A stretch of DNA of 64,000 bases from Halobacillus campisalis (GCF_030345335.1 NZ_JAPVRC010000006.1:1-64000); one strand, 5' to 3'; positions 34,777-44,580 are shown, counted from the first letter of the stretch. Program-made: numbers and translations. Notes: a model not told the origin generated them from the letters alone.

Positions 34777-35967
34777 ATGGAACCACAAGCATCGCCGCTG
34801 CAAGATAAAGAAAGACTGAGTTGGATAGACGCTTCACGAGGGTTGGCGATTTTAGGGATATTCATGGTAAACGTCCCTGCATTTAACGCTCCTTATTTCT
34901 TATATGGAGGTGGAGAGTTCGTCTGGACATCTACAACGAGCCAGGCTGTACAGACCTTTATAGATATCTTTTTTCAAGCTAGCTTTTATACACTCTTCTC
35001 CCTAATGTTCGGATTTGGAATATTCATGATGAAAGAACGCTTGGAATTAAAGAATATGAACTATCGTCCCATCATCTTCAGGCGATTGCTTATCCTTATT
35101 GGATTTGGAGCGGTACACGCTTTTCTCATATGGCATGGTGATATACTTCTATCCTATGGAGTATTTGGATTTATATTGTTCACTTTCTTTAACGTCAAAC
35201 CAGCTACGCTTCTTATCTCTGCTTTTAGTATGTTGGGCGTTCTAGTGATTCCCCTGACCCTTGGTTTATATGCTCTTCGAGATTCATTAGGCGCATTAGG
35301 CAACAGCCAGGCTGCAGAGGAAGCGATTAGAAATTATGGGGAAGGAAACCTAATGGATATATGGCAGCAAAACTTAACTGACTGGACGTACAGCAATAAT
35401 GCCGGGACGATCCCTTTGCTTGCTTTATCTTTAATACCTATGTTTTTAATTGGAGCATATATTGCTAAAAGAAGATGGCTGCATGAGCCTGAAGTACATC
35501 TTACTTCAATAAAAAAGTGGTGGGTAGTTACAGGGGTTTTATTTATATTATTTAAAGCTGGCCCATATGTGATTGGGAACCCAGAATGGTTTCAACTTTT
35601 ACAAGACAATATCGGAGGATCAGCATCTGCAGTATTTTACGTATTATCCATTACGCTGGCTTTTAGAACCTCTTTTGGCAGAAAAGTTATCTATCCTTTA
35701 ACTTTTGTCGGAAGGATGTCGCTGTCGAATTACATCTTACAATCCGTCATCAGCTTCTTTTTATTCTACTCTGTCGGGTTTGGCTGGTATGGCGAAGTTA
35801 CACCGCTTCTGAGTGTTCTTATTGTGCTGATCATTTTTAGTATGCAAGTGGCCGGGAGTAAAGCCTGGCTGAAAAAATACCGTTATGGTCCGCTGGAATG
35901 GCTGTGGCGAACTTTGACGTACAGAAAGAAACAGCCTTTAAAGCGGTCAACAAGGCAGGCTTCTTAA
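34777..35967 (+). CDS. DUF418 membrane protein (YeiB/YxaH-like)
   Basis: A 396-residue membrane protein with about ten hydrophobic segments. The N-terminal block ERLSWIDASRGLAILGIFMVNVPAF and the middle FGFGIFMMKER ... RRLLILIGFGAVHAFLIWHGDILLSYG block mark the DUF418/YeiB family, distantly related to membrane acyltransferases (the conserved WHGDIL histidine-aspartate). The ATG at 34777 follows AAGGGGGAG; the frame can be read back to 34609 but then runs through gerPA. Function is unknown. It is followed by two genes in the same direction. Confidence 0.85.
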   Translation: MEPQASPLQDKERLSWIDASRGLAILGIFMVNVPAFNAPYFLYGGGEFVWTSTTSQAVQTFIDIFFQASFYTLFSLMFGFGIFMMKERLELKNMNYRPIIFRRLLILIGFGAVHAFLIWHGDILLSYGVFGFILFTFFNVKPATLLISAFSMLGVLVIPLTLGLYALRDSLGALGNSQAAEEAIRNYGEGNLMDIWQQNLTDWTYSNNAGTIPLLALSLIPMFLIGAYIAKRRWLHEPEVHLTSIKKWWVVTGVLFILFKAGPYVIGNPEWFQLLQDNIGGSASAVFYVLSITLAFRTSFGRKVIYPLTFVGRMSLSNYILQSVISFFLFYSVGFGWYGEVTPLLSVLIVLIIFSMQVAGSKAWLKKYRYGPLEWLWRTLTYRKKQPLKRSTRQAS

Positions 35968-35983
35968 TAAAGGAGAGGGTCAG

Positions 35984-37174
35984 ATGAAAAGGGGACAGTT
36001 AGAAAAAGAGTCTGAGAAGTGGGTGAAGGATGGAACTATCACTTCTTCTCAAAGGGATCAGATTTTAAAACGCTATAGTCATACATCCGGTCATCCTATA
36101 CTGTTGACTTTCGCTGCATTATTCATTGGCCTTGGATTTCTGACTTTCATTGCTTCAAATTGGTCGGCCTTATCAGATATTGTAAAGCTTGCCATCATCA
36201 TTTTTTTCCTGCTCGCTTTCTATTTGACAGGTGGTTATCTATATCGAAATCGTTCGAAACCTGTTGGCTTGAGTTTAATTATCATTGCTCTGTGTGTATT
36301 TGGTGCAGGAATATTTCTGACTGGTCAAATGTATAATTACACTTCGTTCAGTGCATTTCCGTTTTTCATCTGGGCTGCCGCTGCCTTTGTCCTGCTTCTT
36401 GTTTTTTGGGAATCGCTTTTATTCCTGGCCGCGATAATACTTATAACAGCTGGACAAATTTACAGCGGAAGCGTCTATCAAGATTTTTATATTCCTTTAG
36501 GCATATTATTCCTCGGTCTAGGCTGGGTTTTATTTGTAAAAGGGAATCGTTTACTTACAGTTTTGTTTGCTGTCAGTTATGTCATTCAATCGCTTGTGTT
36601 CGTGTTTGCATATGGATGGTCATACTACTGGCTGATCTTGCTATTTCTCATTCTCTATATCGTCAGCCATCTCCCTTATGGTCAAATTCACTTGAAATCA
36701 TTCGGTTCAGTGGCTGTAATGTCCATTTTTATAGTAGATATTTTTCAAGTATTCCTATTAGGTCACGGGAGTGAAACGGTTGAATATTCGAATTTGTTTT
36801 TCTTAGGCTGGTCGCTGCTATTCCTATATGCAGTCATCCAATCAGCCATCGAATCCACGAAGTTCAATTGGATTGATCTTGTTTTATTTATACCTGTCTT
36901 TCGAATAGGAGAAGGAGACCTTCTTTCCTTGCTCCTATTATTCGGGTACTCCCTCGGGTGGCTGATTGCAGGCTATCGGAAAGAGCATTCAGAGTGGGTT
37001 GCGAAAGGAACAATTGCATTTCTATTGACGACATTGATCGCTTATTTTCAACTGGCTTGGGCATTCATGGATCGATCGATATTTTTCTTCACAGGAGGCT
37101 GTCTTTTATTTGTCTTAAGTTTCTTCTTAGAGAGGAAAAGACGCCAGGTGAGAAGAGAGGGTGAGCCTTCATGA
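35984..37174 (+). CDS. DUF2157 membrane protein
   Basis: A 396-residue membrane protein. It has a charged N-terminal cytoplasmic segment of about 40 residues containing LEKESEKWVKDGTITSSQRDQIL, typical of DUF2157, then ten or more hydrophobic segments beginning near TFAALFIGLGFLTFIASNWSAL. Its gene overlaps the next by four bases. In many bacteria DUF2157 and GDYXXLXY genes are paired, as here. Role unknown. Confidence 0.83.
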   Translation: MKRGQLEKESEKWVKDGTITSSQRDQILKRYSHTSGHPILLTFAALFIGLGFLTFIASNWSALSDIVKLAIIIFFLLAFYLTGGYLYRNRSKPVGLSLIIIALCVFGAGIFLTGQMYNYTSFSAFPFFIWAAAAFVLLLVFWESLLFLAAIILITAGQIYSGSVYQDFYIPLGILFLGLGWVLFVKGNRLLTVLFAVSYVIQSLVFVFAYGWSYYWLILLFLILYIVSHLPYGQIHLKSFGSVAVMSIFIVDIFQVFLLGHGSETVEYSNLFFLGWSLLFLYAVIQSAIESTKFNWIDLVLFIPVFRIGEGDLLSLLLLFGYSLGWLIAGYRKEHSEWVAKGTIAFLLTTLIAYFQLAWAFMDRSIFFFTGGCLLFVLSFFLERKRRQVRREGEPS

Positions 37175-37671
37175 ATCGGTGGTTGTTTTATACGGCGGTA
37201 GCGCTGCAAGTTATTTTTTTGATGGGAATGGGGGTTTCATACTATGCAATGGACCGTTTTGGAGAAACGATCATATTAGAAACACAACCTCTAGATCCCC
37301 GCGATCCATTTTACGGAGATTACGTCACGGTTCGTTATAGTATTGAAGATATTCCTGTTGAAATGTGGGAAGATAAGAAGGAGCCAGCTCGTGGAGATAC
37401 CGTATTCATCACGGTAGAAGAACAGGATTCTGGTTTCTACGAATTAGTGAAAGCTTCTTCTCATTCCGAGCGTGCTAAGGCGGGTCAAGTTGAGTTAAAA
37501 GCCAGGTTTGAATGGCATAATGAACAAACTGACACTTATCAAGTGAATATTGGATTGGACCGTTATTTCATCGAAGAGGGCACGGGTAATACTATTGAGC
37601 AGGCAGGCGATGCGACGGCTGAGATCGTAGTAGCCCCGTGGGGTCAGAAAAAAATCATATCCTTAGAATGA
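37171..37671 (+). CDS. GDYXXLXY-domain protein
   Basis: A 166-residue protein with an N-terminal membrane anchor (about 5-24) and an exported domain. It carries DPRDPFYGDYVTVRYSI (about residues 42-58), the eponymous GDYxxlxY motif with valine in the middle, and a C-terminal beta-rich part with RYFIEEGTG. It is coupled to the DUF2157 gene through an ATGA overlap. The partners probably act together, but their function is not known. Confidence 0.85.
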   Translation: MNRWLFYTAVALQVIFLMGMGVSYYAMDRFGETIILETQPLDPRDPFYGDYVTVRYSIEDIPVEMWEDKKEPARGDTVFITVEEQDSGFYELVKASSHSERAKAGQVELKARFEWHNEQTDTYQVNIGLDRYFIEEGTGNTIEQAGDATAEIVVAPWGQKKIISLE

Positions 37672-37700
37672 CGATGAAGTTCAAATCATGTCGAGTATAA

Positions 37701-37738
37701 AATAAAGAAGTTCGGCCTCAGCCGAACTTCTTTATTTT
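37701..37738. terminator. Bidirectional terminator between the DUF2157 cluster and rocD
   Basis: A 16-bp perfect stem (AATAAAGAAGTTCGGC with its complement) around CTCA carries T-rich ends on both strands. It sits between convergent genes and overlaps the last codons of rocD. Confidence 0.93.
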
Positions 37739-38925
37739 AAAACATCTTTAATTTGCTCAATCGCCCAGTCTAAATCTGATTTATCAATCGTCAGAGGAGG
37801 AGCGAAACGAATCACATTCTCATGTGTTTCTTTACACAAAAGTCCTTTTTCTTTTAATTGTTCACAATATGAGCGGGCAGGTACCGTCATTTCTACCCCG
37901 ATAAACAACCCTCTGCCGCGAATTTCTTTGATTTTAGGATTATCAATGGATTGAAGCTCTTCTTTCATGTAAGTTCCTAATTCTAAGGAGCGTTCGGCAA
38001 GCTTTTCTTCTTCAATGACATCTAGCGCAGCGACTGATACTGCACAAGCCAATGGGTTTCCTCCGAATGTTGAACCGTGGGAGCCTGGATTAAAAACTCC
38101 TAGCACATCTTTGTTGGCTACAACACACGAGATCGGGAAGACTCCGCCTCCAAGTGCTTTTCCTAAAATTAGTACATCTGGTGAAACATCTTCCCAGTCA
38201 CAGGCGAACATTTTACCGCTGCGGCCCAGTCCTGCCTGGATTTCATCCGCAATATAAAGGACGTTCTCCTTTTGACAAAGCTCATATGCTTCTTTTAGGA
38301 ATCCTTCAGGAGGCATAACGATGCCGGCTTCACCTTGAATCGGTTCAAATAGAAAACCTGCTGTGTTTTCATTGATCGCTTCCTTAAGAGCTTCAATATC
38401 CCCGTAAGGAATAACTTTAATTCCAGGTAGCAATGGGCCAAAGCCCCGTTTGTATTCTTCCTCTGAAGATAAAGACACTGCAGTAAGGGTACGGCCGTGG
38501 AAGTTGCCTACACAAGCGATGATTTCAGCCTGGCCGTCTGGAACGCCTTTTACATCGTACGCCCAGCGTCTCGTCGCTTTGATCGCCGTTTCAACTGCTT
38601 CAACCCCTGTATTCATGGGAAGAGCCATTTCTTTATTTGTTAATTTACATACTTTCTCATACCATGGACCGAGCTGGTCGTTATGGAAAGCACGAGAAGT
38701 AAGAGTTACGCGAGATGCCTGATCCTGGAGAGCCTGTATGATTTTTGGATGACGATGACCCTGGTTTACTGCTGAATATGCGCTAAGCATATCCATATAC
38801 CGGTTACCTTCAGGATCCTCCACCCATACCCCCTCAGCTTTTGATATTACAATCGGTAAGGGGTGATAGTTTTTCGCACCATATTCCTGCGTTTGATCAA
38901 TAATCTCCTGGCTATTTATAGTCAT
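37732..38925 (-). CDS. rocD: Ornithine aminotransferase RocD
   Basis: A 397-residue PLP enzyme, class III aminotransferase. Key parts are [19 protein letters not shown] (about 103-121), the PLP-facing [10 protein letters not shown], the aspartate block [13 protein letters not shown], the Schiff-base lysine in [13 protein letters not shown] (about 255) and the [12 protein letters not shown] segment. It converts ornithine and 2-oxoglutarate to glutamate semialdehyde in arginine breakdown. It is alone here, without rocEF or rocABC neighbours. GGAGGG lies five bases from the ATG. Confidence 0.95.
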   Translation of the reverse strand: MTINSQEIIDQTQEYGAKNYHPLPIVISKAEGVWVEDPEGNRYMDMLSAYSAVNQGHRHPKIIQALQDQASRVTLTSRAFHNDQLGPWYEKVCKLTNKEMALPMNTGVEAVETAIKATRRWAYDVKGVPDGQAEIIACVGNFHGRTLTAVSLSSEEEYKRGFGPLLPGIKVIPYGDIEALKEAINENTAGFLFEPIQGEAGIVMPPEGFLKEAYELCQKENVLYIADEIQAGLGRSGKMFACDWEDVSPDVLILGKALGGGVFPISCVVANKDVLGVFNPGSHGSTFGGNPLACAVSVAALDVIEEEKLAERSLELGTYMKEELQSIDNPKIKEIRGRGLFIGVEMTVPARSYCEQLKEKGLLCKETHENVIRFAPPLTIDKSDLDWAIEQIKDVLK

Positions 38926-39084
38926 GATATCCCTCCAATTACATTTGAAAACTCCACGTCCAGTATAACAGGTTTTGTAACAATTTTCTTACTAATTCAA
39001 AAATTGAAGTTCAAGCTTTTTATAGGAAAATATGAAACTCACATGGTATCATTAAGGAAGCTTTATGTATAAGGAGGAAGGATC

Positions 39085-39444
39085 ATGTCGCATTTACATA
39101 TTACCTCTTGGGTAATTGCTTTTGTTCTCGTAGGACTAGCCACAACGTTTACAAGAAGCGGAAATGAAAAAGCAGCGAAAATATCTCACATGATTTTGCG
39201 AGCCGATTATTTACTCATTTTATATTCTGGGGGCTCACTGTTCGCAAGCTACGCAACGTATGGAGCTTTGATCATCATTAAAGTTCTTGTAGGGCTATGG
39301 GTGATTGCAGCGATGGAAATGGTTACTATCAAGTTCAAGAAGAAAAAGCCGGTGGGAGTATGGTGGGCTCAGCTTCTAATAGCGGCAGTTATTGCTATCG
39401 TACTTGGATTCGGTTTCTTGCCGCTGGGTATACTGCCTGCATAA
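39085..39444 (+). CDS. yisL: YisL family small membrane protein (UPF0344)
   Basis: A 119-residue membrane protein with four hydrophobic segments starting HITSWVIAFVLVGLATTFTRSG. It matches YisL in length and layout (MILRADYLLILYSGGSLF, then WVIAAMEMVTIKFKKKKP before the last segment). Function is unknown. RBS AAGGAGGAAGG. The terminator hairpin downstream also serves the opposing candidate small RNA. Confidence 0.88.
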   Translation: MSHLHITSWVIAFVLVGLATTFTRSGNEKAAKISHMILRADYLLILYSGGSLFASYATYGALIIIKVLVGLWVIAAMEMVTIKFKKKKPVGVWWAQLLIAAVIAIVLGFGFLPLGILPA

Positions 39445-39483
39445 AAAAGGAACCTGCATGTCTTGGACATGCAGGCTTTTTTA
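39443..39483. terminator. Bidirectional terminator downstream of yisL
   Basis: CCTGCATGT pairs with ACATGCAGG (39453-39475) around CTTGG. T-runs follow on the plus strand (CTTTTTTA) and on the minus strand (TTCCTTTTTT), so it can end yisL and a minus-strand RNA. Confidence 0.88.
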
Positions 39484-39555
39484 TGACAAAAACAAGGGGT
39501 ATTTGTATGACTGTTGTATCACCGTTATTGGGGGAACGAGTGATAACTCTTATCA
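39443..39555 (-). ncRNA. Candidate Fur-regulated C-rich small RNA (FsrA-like)
   Basis: On the minus strand a good sigma-A promoter (TTGACT, 17 bases, TATCAT at 39590-39562) points into the yisL-asnO gap and meets the yisL terminator hairpin about 100 bases on. The predicted RNA is about 113 nt. It has no likely coding frame and two unpaired C-runs (CCCCC at 39534-39530 and CCCC at 39499-39496). A Fur box overlaps the promoter. This is the architecture of B. subtilis FsrA, the iron-sparing sRNA. Similarity to FsrA itself could not be checked. Confidence 0.55.
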
Positions 39556-39590
39556 ATTAAAATGATAATCATTCTCACTGATAAAGTCAA
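39541..39590 (-). promoter_or_regulatory. Fur boxes over the sRNA promoter
   Basis: TGATAATCATTCTCA (39563-39577) differs from the 7-1-7 Fur box TGATAATNATTATCA at one position. A second palindrome, TGATAACTCTTATCA (39541-39555), lies at the predicted transcription start. On the minus strand TTGACT (39590-39585) and TATCAT (39567-39562) flank a 17-base spacer that the Fur box covers. The box is 260 bases before asnO on the plus strand, where I see no -10 next to it. Confidence 0.7.
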
Positions 39591-39836
39591 TATAAATTTC
39601 GAAAATTTTTAATGCATGATTCTGTTTTTATATTTATAGATATATTAAGTCATTCCTTCATCTGCGTTTGACATTTATTCAATTCAACAGATTGACAATT
39701 TTAAGTCTTTACGTAAAAAAATCACATAAAAGTCTTGTCATCTTACATAACGTTTATTACGATGCTTTTTTTGCTCTTAGCTTATTTTTTTCAGCTAAAG
39801 TTAAGGGTTCTAAAGTAAAAGGGATGGTGACATGTT

Positions 39837-41681
39837 ATGTGTGGATTTGTAGGTTGGGTGGGGTCTCCTGCAAGAGAAGAGGAACGCTCGTTGATCGTGG
39901 ATCAAATGGCAAAGACTATTGAACATAGAGGACCAGATGCTTATAAAAAGTGGGTGAGGGAGCAGGCTGGATTTGGGCATCAGCGCTTGATAGTGGTCGA
40001 TCCCAAAGGCGGAGTCCAGCCAATGGTACGTCAATCGAATGGAGAGGAATATATTCTGTGCTATAACGGCGAACTCTATAATACAGAAGACGTGCGCAAG
40101 TTATTGAGAGCAAAAGGATGGACTTTTCAAGGCCACTCCGATACTGAGGTCGTCCTTCTTAGTTATATAGAGTGGGGAGAACAATGCGTCCAGAAATTCA
40201 ATGGCATTTTTGCTTTCAGTGTTTGGGAAGTGAATAAGCAGTGTTTATTTATTGCAAGGGATAGGCTCGGTGTAAAACCGCTATTCTACAATGAACAAAA
40301 TGGTGGACTTACATTTGCTTCAGAAATAAAAGCGCTGCTTGCCCATCCAGATAAAGACGCCAGTATATCAGAGCAAGGGATTTTGGAGGTTCTTACTTTA
40401 GGACCATCTCGTACGCCGGGACATGGGGTTTTTGATGGTATCCATGAAGTGAGACCGGGGTTCTATGCTACATGGAGTGCGGGAGCTTTCAAAGAAAAAC
40501 GTTATTGGAATGTAGAAAGCCGTGAACATAAGGATACGTGGGAAGAGACCGTAGAACGAGTCAGGGGTTTGTTTACTGATGCAGTACAGAGACAGCTTGT
40601 CAGTGATGTGAAGCTAGGAACCTTTCTTTCAGGAGGAGTTGACTCCAGCGCAATTACAAGCATAGCCGCAAATTATTACAAAAAAGAGAATTTAGGTAAT
40701 TTAAAAACCTTCTCTATCGATTACAAAGAACAGGAAAAGTTTTTTAAATCTAATGCATTTCAACCGGATCGCGATCTAACTTACATTCAGCTAGTTCAAA
40801 AAGAGCACAAGACAAAGCATTTCACATTGGAAGCAAGTGTTGAAGATTTAGTTTCAAGGTTGCAAAGGTCAGTCGAATTGCGAGATTTGCCAGGAATGGC
40901 CGATGTAGATTCATCTCTTCTGTGGTTTTGTGAAAAAATTAAAAACCACGTGACTGTTGCTCTATCAGGAGAGTGTGCTGACGAAATATTTGGAGGGTAC
41001 CCATGGTTTTATCGCAAAGAAGACCGTGATCGAAAAGGTTTCCCCTGGATACGGTCGATCTCAGAGAGGGAAAATCTGGTTAGAGAAGATATCGTTCAAC
41101 GATTTGATTTAGAAAATTATATGCTCAAAAGATACCAAAATTCTATTGGGGAAGCTCCACTGCTGGATGGGGAAACGGAATCGGCTTCAAAACATCGTCA
41201 AATGCTTTACTTGAACATGAACTGGTTCATGCAAACGCTTCTGGAAAGGAAAGACCGAATGAGTATGGGAGCGAGTCTTGAGGTGAGAGTTCCCTTCAGT
41301 GATCATAGGATCGTGGAATATGCTTATAATATTCCCTGGGAAATGAAGCATTTTGGTAATCAGGAAAAGGGGTTATTGCGTCAGGCTTTACATGGCATTT
41401 TGCCTGATAAAGTATTGCACCGCAAGAAAAACCCTTATCCAAAAACTTTCCACCCCGACTATACGAAAGCAGTAACGGTTTGGATGAAAGAAATACTCAG
41501 CCAGCCTAATGCACCCATATTCAATTTATTTGATCGAAAAGCTCTTGAGCAATTAAATGAATCTGAAGGTAAAGCGATTAGCACCCCATGGTTCGGCCAG
41601 TTAATGACGGGACCTCAATTGATTGCCCACTTATGCCAAATCAACTATTGGCTGACTGTTTATCGAATAAAAATAAACTGA
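39837..41681 (+). CDS. asnO: Asparagine synthetase AsnO (glutamine-hydrolysing)
   Basis: A 614-residue enzyme with an N-terminal Ntn glutaminase (C2 nucleophile after Met removal, MCGFVGW; the RHGPD-like block is EHRGPDAYK) and a C-terminal ATP-pyrophosphatase synthetase domain with LSGGVDSSAI (about 265). It is the same length as B. subtilis AsnO, whose gene also follows yisL. AsnO is the sporulation-linked paralogue; whether this one is sporulation-specific cannot be read. The 390-base gap upstream holds TTGACA boxes at 39668 and 39692 but no clear promoter. RBS AAGGGATGGTGA. Confidence 0.93.
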   Translation: MCGFVGWVGSPAREEERSLIVDQMAKTIEHRGPDAYKKWVREQAGFGHQRLIVVDPKGGVQPMVRQSNGEEYILCYNGELYNTEDVRKLLRAKGWTFQGHSDTEVVLLSYIEWGEQCVQKFNGIFAFSVWEVNKQCLFIARDRLGVKPLFYNEQNGGLTFASEIKALLAHPDKDASISEQGILEVLTLGPSRTPGHGVFDGIHEVRPGFYATWSAGAFKEKRYWNVESREHKDTWEETVERVRGLFTDAVQRQLVSDVKLGTFLSGGVDSSAITSIAANYYKKENLGNLKTFSIDYKEQEKFFKSNAFQPDRDLTYIQLVQKEHKTKHFTLEASVEDLVSRLQRSVELRDLPGMADVDSSLLWFCEKIKNHVTVALSGECADEIFGGYPWFYRKEDRDRKGFPWIRSISERENLVREDIVQRFDLENYMLKRYQNSIGEAPLLDGETESASKHRQMLYLNMNWFMQTLLERKDRMSMGASLEVRVPFSDHRIVEYAYNIPWEMKHFGNQEKGLLRQALHGILPDKVLHRKKNPYPKTFHPDYTKAVTVWMKEILSQPNAPIFNLFDRKALEQLNESEGKAISTPWFGQLMTGPQLIAHLCQINYWLTVYRIKIN

Positions 41682-41685
41682 TTTG

Positions 41686-41713
41686 ACCGCGCTCATAGAG
41701 TGCGGTTTTATTA
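41686..41713 (+). terminator. Terminator of asnO
   Basis: ACCGCGCTC pairs with GAGTGCGGT (one G-T pair), followed by TTTATT, four bases past the stop codon. Confidence 0.75.
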
Positions 41714-41747
41714 CATAATGGCTTTGTTAAAGTTCCGTGTTGATATT

Positions 41748-42845
41748 TATATAAGCTCCCTATAGTGGAAGACTCAGTTTCGAGACATCATGAGAATATA
41801 GGGCTCCGGGAAACGGATCGCTTTCCGGGGGGCGGGCGCTGAGCCTCCTCGAGCTTCGCTCTCCGGGGTCTCACCTGTCCCGCTCCTCCCCCAGGAGTCT
41901 CACCGTTTCCCTCCGCTCCTCTACCATATAAGTATCTCGAAACCACTTCAAAAAAAGCAAACATTTGCTGATTTTCATAACAACTGTCCTATGTTAAAAA
42001 CCTTGAAGTAAAACGCTATCTTCTCACCTGATAGACATATAAAATATCCTCATTTTAAACAAGGATTCGTTTCTCAGCTCCATCGAATGGGCTGGTTGGG
42101 AAGCTGCTAGACTCCTTTTGTAAATTCGTTCAGCGGCGTATGGACTGGACGGAGCTGGCGGAGATAAAGGAAACGCGAAGCACGAAGGAAGTCGAAGTTG
42201 ACTTATCGTACAGAAATGAAGGAAGTCTCGTTAAACCGCTATGCGTCGAAGCTCGAATACACGAGTTTGGTTGGAAAGCGTTGGTATAAGAGAGTTTTTT
42301 GCTTCTCATTTCTTAGTTCCGTCTCTTAATATAAGTTAGGTGGTTTTTGGAATGGGCGAGACTCCTACCTTTGAAAGCGGAAGCGCTTTGGTCAGCGGCG
42401 TATGGACTGGACGGAGCTGACGGAGATAAAGGAAACACGAAGAACGGAGTGATTCGATGTTGACTTATCGTACAGAAGTGAAGGAAGTCTCAGTAGCCGC
42501 TAAGCGCTGGAGCTGGATAGCTCCCCCTGAGATATATGAACGGATTCACGCCCTAGACTATTAAGGTGTAAGAGGTGGGATGAGAGTGATTGGTGAGATC
42601 CCGGAAGGCGGCAGCCTGAGGAAGCTCACTGCACTCCCACGGAAAGCGAGTCCATTCCTAAAACCACCTTCTACTCACCCCGATGACGGAAAAGCAGAGA
42701 TTCTACTGGGTTTCAGCCCGGGGAAGCTCGCCACTTCCCCCACAGGAAAGCGAGTAGCTTCCCAACCACACCTGACTCTCAATACGGCAACGAACCCAGG
42801 TTATCTCGAAACCAAGACTTCTACTATCCTGCCATATTGTTGAAT
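41748..42845 (+). repeat. Composite intergenic repeat, copy 5 (longest, two middle modules)
   Basis: Terminal repeats are AAGACTCAGTTTCGAGA (41769-41785) and TCTCGAAACCAAGACTT (42804-42820). The inverted hairpin module remnant spans about 41800-41945. Two middle modules are at about 42128-42240 and 42385-42510. The forward hairpin module is interrupted and partly repeated at 42570-42765. Between asnO and the amylase-like gene nothing else is seen. Confidence 0.83.
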
Positions 42846-43056
42846 AACTAACTTATCAATATCAACAACCACCTTTAAAATAGACTGTTACATAATAACA
42901 GCTTTTTGAAAGAATATTCATTCGTTCTCATCTAATCTCCGTTCTAAAATGAACGATCATTAAACATTACAAAGAGATTTCATTTCTAGATTGACGGGTG
43001 GAGGTACAAAGGGATAACCTTAAAGGTGGATGTTATAGAATAAGGGGGAGCGGGAG

Positions 43057-44580
43057 ATGAGAAAACTTACAATGGTTCTCATGTTCATTCCGTTTCTTCT
43101 TTTTTACGCCTTTGAAACTGAAGCCGTTGAAAAAGAAGAACGAAGATGGCAAGACGAAAGTATGTATTATATTATGGTCGATCGTTTTATGAACGGGAAT
43201 ACTGAAAACGATTACGAGGTAGATAAGGATAACCCGGAAGCTTACCATGGCGGCGACTTGCAAGGTGTTATCGACCAGCTTGATTACATAGAAGAAATGG
43301 GTTTTACTTCTATTATGTTAAGTCCGATTATGAAAAACACGGAAGAGGGCTATCATGGCTATTGGATAGATGACTTTATGCAAGTTGAGGGGCATTTTGG
43401 AACGATAGAAGATGCACAGAGGCTTGTAGAGGAAGCTCACAACCGTGACCTTAAAGTAATTTTTGAATTTGTGGTCAGTCATACAGGAAATGAACATCCT
43501 TGGCTTGAAGAAAGCGGGCAAGAGGACAAATATTTTGATTCAGAAGCTATGGAAGAAAATGATGTGGCAAGTGTAGAAAATACTTGGCTTTCTAATTTGC
43601 CCCGTTTGAATACCGACCACCCCGAGGTGCAAAGCCAATTAACGGAAGCGGCTCAGTTTTGGAAGGAAGAAACGGGTGTGGATGGTTTCAGGCTCAGTTC
43701 TATAAATCAAGTCTCCAAGGAGTTTTTATCCATATTCAATGAATCCTTGAAATTATTGGATGATGATTTCATTTTAATAGGTGATGTTAATGTAGAGGAC
43801 CCTGATGACATAGAGGCTTACGAATCTGCTGGTATAGACAGTTTTGTTAACGATCCGTTTTATGAAGCTGCTTCAGGTTCTTTTAACCATACAGATGCCT
43901 CTCTAGATTCATTATTTAAGGTTTGGCAGTCCAGCCTACAGAATTTTGAGAACCCTGAACTGCTTGGTCATTATTTAGATGATCCTAGTACAAAAAGATT
44001 TACAAGAGTTGCAGTGGAAGAGGGGGGCAATCCCGTAACTCGCTGGAAACTTGCTTTGACTCATATGTTCACTTCTCCGGGGTATCCCATTCTAACTTAT
44101 GGAAGTGAGGTTCCACTAGATGGAGGTGAACCTCCCGATAATCTTAAAATGATGAATTTCAAAGGCGGAGATGAAGAATTAAAACAGCACATAGAGAAAT
44201 TGAACTCGATGAGAGAAGAGTTCCCGGTCCTGAGAAGAGGGACTTATGAAGAATTATTCAATAGTGATGGATTAGCTGTTATTAAAAGGGTTTATAAGGA
44301 AGAAACGATGGTTATCGCTATGAATAACTCCCCGAGGACACAGGCGGTGGATTTGACTGAGCTGCCGGATGACCAGCAAATGCGTGGTCTTCTAGAGGAT
44401 GGTGTCGTAAGGCAAAATGGAGAAGGTGTTTATAAACTCGGGATGGAAAGAGAAACAGCAGATGTATTTGTTGTTGAAGAAGACAAAGGATTAAACTGGC
44501 TGTTCATTGGGTTTGTCGGGGGAGTACTGTTGTTGTTCGTTACAGCAGTTATTGTGATCAGTTTAAAAAATAAGGAATGA
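43057..44580 (+). CDS. Membrane-anchored GH13 (alpha-amylase fold) protein lacking catalytic residues
   Basis: A 507-residue protein with a signal peptide (1-23), a GH13 barrel beginning DESMYYIMVDRFMNGN, and a C-terminal membrane anchor (about 481-503). The fold markers are clear, but all three catalytic positions are changed. The beta-4 nucleophile in GVDGFRL(D) is S214, the beta-5 acid in LIG(E)V is D243, and LDNHD..RF reads LDDPSTKRF with S311. Motif I has E137 and S141 instead of D and N. So it is probably not a glycosidase; a binding or regulatory role is possible. RBS GGGGGAGCGGGAG. Confidence 0.85.
   Translation: MRKLTMVLMFIPFLLFYAFETEAVEKEERRWQDESMYYIMVDRFMNGNTENDYEVDKDNPEAYHGGDLQGVIDQLDYIEEMGFTSIMLSPIMKNTEEGYHGYWIDDFMQVEGHFGTIEDAQRLVEEAHNRDLKVIFEFVVSHTGNEHPWLEESGQEDKYFDSEAMEENDVASVENTWLSNLPRLNTDHPEVQSQLTEAAQFWKEETGVDGFRLSSINQVSKEFLSIFNESLKLLDDDFILIGDVNVEDPDDIEAYESAGIDSFVNDPFYEAASGSFNHTDASLDSLFKVWQSSLQNFENPELLGHYLDDPSTKRFTRVAVEEGGNPVTRWKLALTHMFTSPGYPILTYGSEVPLDGGEPPDNLKMMNFKGGDEELKQHIEKLNSMREEFPVLRRGTYEELFNSDGLAVIKRVYKEETMVIAMNNSPRTQAVDLTELPDDQQMRGLLEDGVVRQNGEGVYKLGMERETADVFVVEEDKGLNWLFIGFVGGVLLLFVTAVIVISLKNKE

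Noticed and set aside
42580-42843. 87-codon frame in repeat copy 5
   Set aside because: It consists of duplicated repeat module sequence and has no start signals.
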